From positions 310,001 through 374,000 of the forward strand of contig JASANG010000627.1 of NCBI GenBank assembly GCA_030248215.1: a stretch of DNA of 64,000 nucleotides. Reading direction: 5' to 3'. A model generated the notes under the pieces. It worked only from the letters and a program-made list of their open reading frames with translations. It did not search any database and was not told the DNA's origin. The DNA is from Enoplolaimus lenunculus (Eukaryota; Nematoda; Enoplea; Enoplida; Thoracostomopsidae). Positions 60,558 to 64,000 of this stretch are shown piece after piece. How positions within the stretch are numbered: position 1 is the first letter of the stretch; each line of letters begins with the position of its first letter. A program made the translations under genes and the position numbers.

Positions 60558-62680
60558 ATGGTCACAAACCAGCAACCGTGTGACGCGTGTGCTCAATTAT
60601 TTCAAACCGAACTGGTTCAACTTCGTTTCTATTTATCAAATTGGTTCATAAAAATAATGACTCGTCTTGAAGATCATGAATCTAAATTGCAAACGTTCAT
60701 AAACGCATTCGCTGCAACCAACGGCGACTACTCCAGGTCATTTCAGTTCAACAGCCATTCAGATTTCAGCTACAGTAACCTTGCCGCAAAGCAAATTAAA
60801 CTCAACTGTAATTCAAATTCAAACGAAACTTTTGACGATTCCGACGAATCCGAAAACAGTAAAAGTCCTCAAGATAGACAGAAAAATGGAATTAGTTCCA
60901 AGCATAATTTTCAAAATACATCCAACTTTCTTACTGTACATGGGAGACACAATATGGAGCTACCTGTCAATCAGCTTTACCAAGAAAACCCAAATTTGGC
61001 TAAAGATGCTCAATTTTCTCCAACTGACTCACGCGAAACAAACGTCGGCAACCCGACTCTCCAACTAAAGTCAACATCGTTGTTTCCGATAATGAATAAA
61101 TCCTCTAAATATCCGTCAATTTTGGCGCGTAAGCTAGCTAAGTCAGCCGTGGACAAACAACGATCGCCAGAACAGCGCGGGGCGGACTCAAAAATCGCCA
61201 TTGATCGCGGTGATGCAGCTTTGGCTGGAGTGTCTGATGTTTTTTCAGCTGAAAATTCAAACGCAATGGAAGAAGGGTTTGCGTCTATTGGTAAGATTTC
61301 GCGAGTAACTCTCGTAAGATAGGCGAAAATAAAATAAATCGTGTTCCTGTTAGTAATATACCTACATTACAATGTGTATATTTTAAATCATATAAGCAAT
61401 CCTGCATGAAAAACAAAATTTTTCTTATATTTGTTGCAGAAAAGAAAGCACTCGATTTCGAGCAGAAAGTAAAAGAATTGCTTCGTCAACGCTTTGGAGA
61501 TGGTCAAAGGTCAATTGACACGAAACCAGAGAATGAGCTGCAAGCTTGTCCAAACCAGGATACGGAAGACATGCAAAATTTTGATGAGTTTAGTAATTTT
61601 CAATTCAGTCAAAAATTCAATTTACCAAATACACTCAAGCTGGAGTTGAAAATTCAACCCGAGACTGAATGTTTACCGGAATTTGCAGTAGGCAGCATTG
61701 GAGTTGAACCGAACGACGTAGCAGGGCCGTTGGGAGTCCATGGCTCGTTATACGATCGTGAGCAACAGCAAGCAGAAGTGTCAAAAATTAGCCGCAAGTT
61801 CGGCGAAAAGTTTAATGCTTCGAAAATTGATTGTAATCTGTCCAACTCGAATTTTGAAACAAGCATTGCTCTTAGCACCCGGAACAGGTCCTGTCCAAGC
61901 AAGTCAACAGAATTGCTAGTCTCTGAAAGTCAATTGCATTCGAAATCAGGTTTGACATCAGCGTTGGGACCGGTTTCAACGCCGTTTTCATTTACCGCAA
62001 CATCTCCAACCCAAGTGTCAAACATCTCAACAACAGTAACATCACTGTTTCCTTGCGTCTCCCAGCATCGAGCCAATGAAATCGCGTCGTCCCGAACACC
62101 TGCAAAACTACCAGCAAAATCATCCAATCAAACGCCAGAACAACACCAACGTTTCGCCAATCGTCACCGAGTAACCACTCAAAAACGAGCATTGGACACC
62201 GATGGCAAAATGTCGCCACCAAAAACTATGACAACAACAACAGCCACAACAGCAGCAGCGACAACAATCGAACAAAAAATATCAGTCCAACCAGTCACAG
62301 CGTTCAGTGACATATTTCGTCGCCATCAACAAAGTAAATCGCTTGCGTCTACGGCGACTCCAACAGCCACTTCAGCAATAGAACCTGGCGATTATTTATC
62401 GGCGAACAACTCATGTAATCTGTGCGGCAAAAAGCTATCAAGCAGAGCTAATGCTGTCAAACATGTCAGGTTACACATTGACGGCCGGACAATTGGATGC
62501 CCGTGGTGTCCGATGAAATTTGGAACCCGATATAATTTGAATATGCATGCGATGCGAAAACACGGAGACGCCGCGAGGTCTGCGGGATTTTTTACGTCAG
62601 CCGCAATGTTGCATTATGGGCAAAAGTTTAAAGCTGGCGCTCGGGCGCGTCAAAAAAGTAGTGCGCTCAGATCAGTATAA
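60558..62680 (+). CDS. Two-finger C2H2 zinc-finger protein with CxxC/WF N-terminal motif (paralogue 2)
   Basis: Modelled exons: 60558-61290 and 61440-62680. The sum is 1974 bases, 657 residues. The N terminus has CDACAQLFQTELVQLRFYLS, then NWFIKIMTRLEDHE, alignable with paralogue 1 (Cys-x2-Cys, L-R-x-F/Y-L-x-x-W-F-x-x-I-M, H-E). The middle is Ser/Asn/Gln-rich, with a Thr/Ala run near 405-425. The two fingers at about 570-619 read CNLCGKKLSSRANAVKHVRL..CPWCPMKFGTRYNLNMH. They share CGKKLS-R-N-KHV-LH and CP-CP-KF-NL-H with paralogue 1, including the linker H-I-x-G-[KR]-T. The single intron is phase 1 and falls before a short basic helix (KKALDFEQKVKELL), as intron 2 of paralogue 1 does. The tail is basic. 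The role is inferred as nucleic-acid binding. A tandem repeat array begins 11 bases after the stop codon. Confidence 0.85.
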
Positions 62681-62690
62681 CAGCCGTTTG

Positions 62691-63170
62691 ACGCGACATT
62701 TTGCATACCTACAACACTGCTAAAAGCGGTTAGTAAGCGGTTCGCTAAACGCAGAGAATCTGTCGCGTCACGCGACATTTTGCCAATCTATAACACTGTT
62801 GCAAGCGATTGACGAGAGGTACAACAAACGAAATGTAGAAGAATCATGCTACATAACATTTTGCACCCACATATTCTCTGAGGGTTGTAGGCGATTCGGT
62901 AAACTCAGAGTACAGTCGTGTCTCGCTACAGTCTGCCGGCCTACAATGTTGTGCTTCTAAAGGTGTCGAGCCACGCGATAAACTGAGAATAAATAACCAT
63001 CATCGTATCGTGCGACATTTTGCCTACTTATAACACGGATTGTTGGTGTTGACGAGAAGTTGGTCAAGTTGAACGTAAACTTACCATGCCACGCGACATT
63101 TTGCCGACTTACTGGCACTATTCGTCGATAGTTGATGAAATTTGACGCCGATTCAAGCAACGTTTAGTAC
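62691..63170. repeat. Decayed tandem array, about 80-bp unit, six copies
   Basis: The core ACGCGACATTTTGCC, then N-A-C-T-T-A-T-A-A-C-A-C, starts at about 62691, 62770, 62851, 62932, 63010 and 63091 (steps of 79, 81, 81, 78, 81). Units 1, 2, 5 and 6 keep the core almost intact; units 3 and 4 are weak. Most units also share GCGATTG and TAAAC..AGAAT words downstream of the core. The period is not a multiple of three, so it is not protein repeat DNA. An AATAAA sits in the fourth unit, so part of the array may be transcribed as 3' UTR. Confidence 0.8.
62989..62994 (+). promoter_or_regulatory. Poly(A) signal candidate inside the 80-bp array
   Basis: AATAAA lies 309 bases after the stop codon of the second zinc-finger gene. 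Confidence 0.4.
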
Positions 63171-64000
63171 CATGAATTTGAGAGCATAATAATGTTATGG
63201 ATGGGAAGTAAAGCAAAATAGTACCTTGGCTGGCGAACATTTTAAAAACTTCTACAAGAATTCGTATGTTAGCATTCGATATATAAATTTCTTTATTGGG
63301 TATTTATAATTTGGCTTATTGTTCTAGTTTTTCTGTTCGAGGTGCAGTCCTTAAAGAAATATAGACTCAGTGCAGCGTTTTTAGACTTGAAGCACAGTGC
63401 ACACCATATAGTTTTGGTTAAGTTTTTAAAATTTTTTTGGCCAGTTTATAGAACCGACCCGTAACAGTAGTATAAGCAAATTTCTAAGCGTAAAGATAAG
63501 CCTATACCTAAGCCTAAGCAAAAAAATTACTTTAAAGCTTAAAACTTATTTTGTTGCAGTTCTGCGACAAAACGGTTTGCACCCTATTCATTTTTGCGTA
63601 TATCATGAAATAGCAATAAATACCTATCGCCAATTAGCAAGAATATGCTTACATTCAGTAAAACAGCCTTTAATCAAGCTTATAGGTTGTTACCGTTGTA
63701 TTTTTCAAGAAAAAATCAACTACAAAAAGAAAGCAATCAGGAGGCTACTTAGCTGATGACGTAGCTTTAAATTGATACCTAAAGGTTGGTAGCATTGTAC
63801 TTCGATGGGTTTGCAATTTTATTTCTGTTTCGTATCTTTTAAGTCGCATCAAATCATAACCAGGTTCAAGTAGGCCCGTAGCCAGCTCACCATGCTACAG
63901 GGCTAAAAAATTTTCAGGCGGGGCATGCAAGGGTTTTTAATTACTTGCAAGCAGAAAATATTCTATGGGGTGCAAAGTTCTTCTAGGGGCGGTTGAGCCA
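63171..64000. other. Downstream intergenic end of window
   Basis: No gene is seen. It contains a GCCTAAGC tract (63470-63530, CCTAAGCCTAAGCAAAAAAA) similar to 28040-28130, and at the right edge a GTAGCCAG-family fragment (63870-64000). Confidence 0.65.

Noticed and set aside
1-64000. CRISPR array, bacterial operon or prophage content
   Set aside because: Genes are intron-split, GT-AG junctions abound and repeats are eukaryotic MITEs and microsatellites. No spacer-repeat pattern is present.
1-64000. LTR, endogenous retroviral or Polinton fossils
   Set aside because: No long direct terminal repeats and no reverse transcriptase, integrase, capsid or polymerase-like reading frame were seen.

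Overview
This window looks like AT-rich nuclear DNA of an invertebrate animal. Genes are split by GT-AG introns of roughly 0.1 to 2.5 kb. Introns and intergenic DNA are full of short non-autonomous DNA transposons (MITEs), minisatellites and microsatellites. A two-module TCAF (TRPM8 channel-associated factor) gene points to a deuterostome, probably an invertebrate chordate such as a tunicate, but this species guess is weak. I see no coding LINE, retroviral or LTR element.

Layout: 2-343 (+) is the last exon of a gene with an SGNH-hydrolase-like tail. 3636-15489 (-) is a complete 13-exon TCAF gene of about 1013 residues with an M60 metallopeptidase domain. 15490-22254 is repeat-rich intergenic DNA. 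22255-29544 (+) is a complete 13-exon TBC1D22-type Rab GAP gene of about 598 residues. 33910-39084 (+) is a 4-exon gene for a 363-residue protein that I do not recognise. 39085-52358 is a 13 kb gene-poor, repeat-bearing stretch. 52359-57329 (+) and 60558-62680 (+) are tandem paralogues for nuclear-looking proteins. Each has a Cys-x2-Cys/Trp-Phe N-terminal motif, a long Ser/Thr-rich middle and two C2H2 zinc fingers near the C terminus. The second gene is followed by a decayed array of about six 80-bp repeats.

The genes do not form an obvious pathway. TCAF is a membrane or secretory-route factor, TBC1D22 works on Golgi Rab traffic, and the zinc-finger pair is probably DNA-binding. All exon joins were worked out by eye from splice signals, reading phase and, for TCAF and TBC1D22, remembered human sequences. 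They should be treated as models. The most notable points are a MITE inserted four bases inside a TCAF splice donor, a likely GC-AG intron in TBC1D22, the zinc-finger paralogue pair, and the 80-bp array starting 11 bases after a stop codon.
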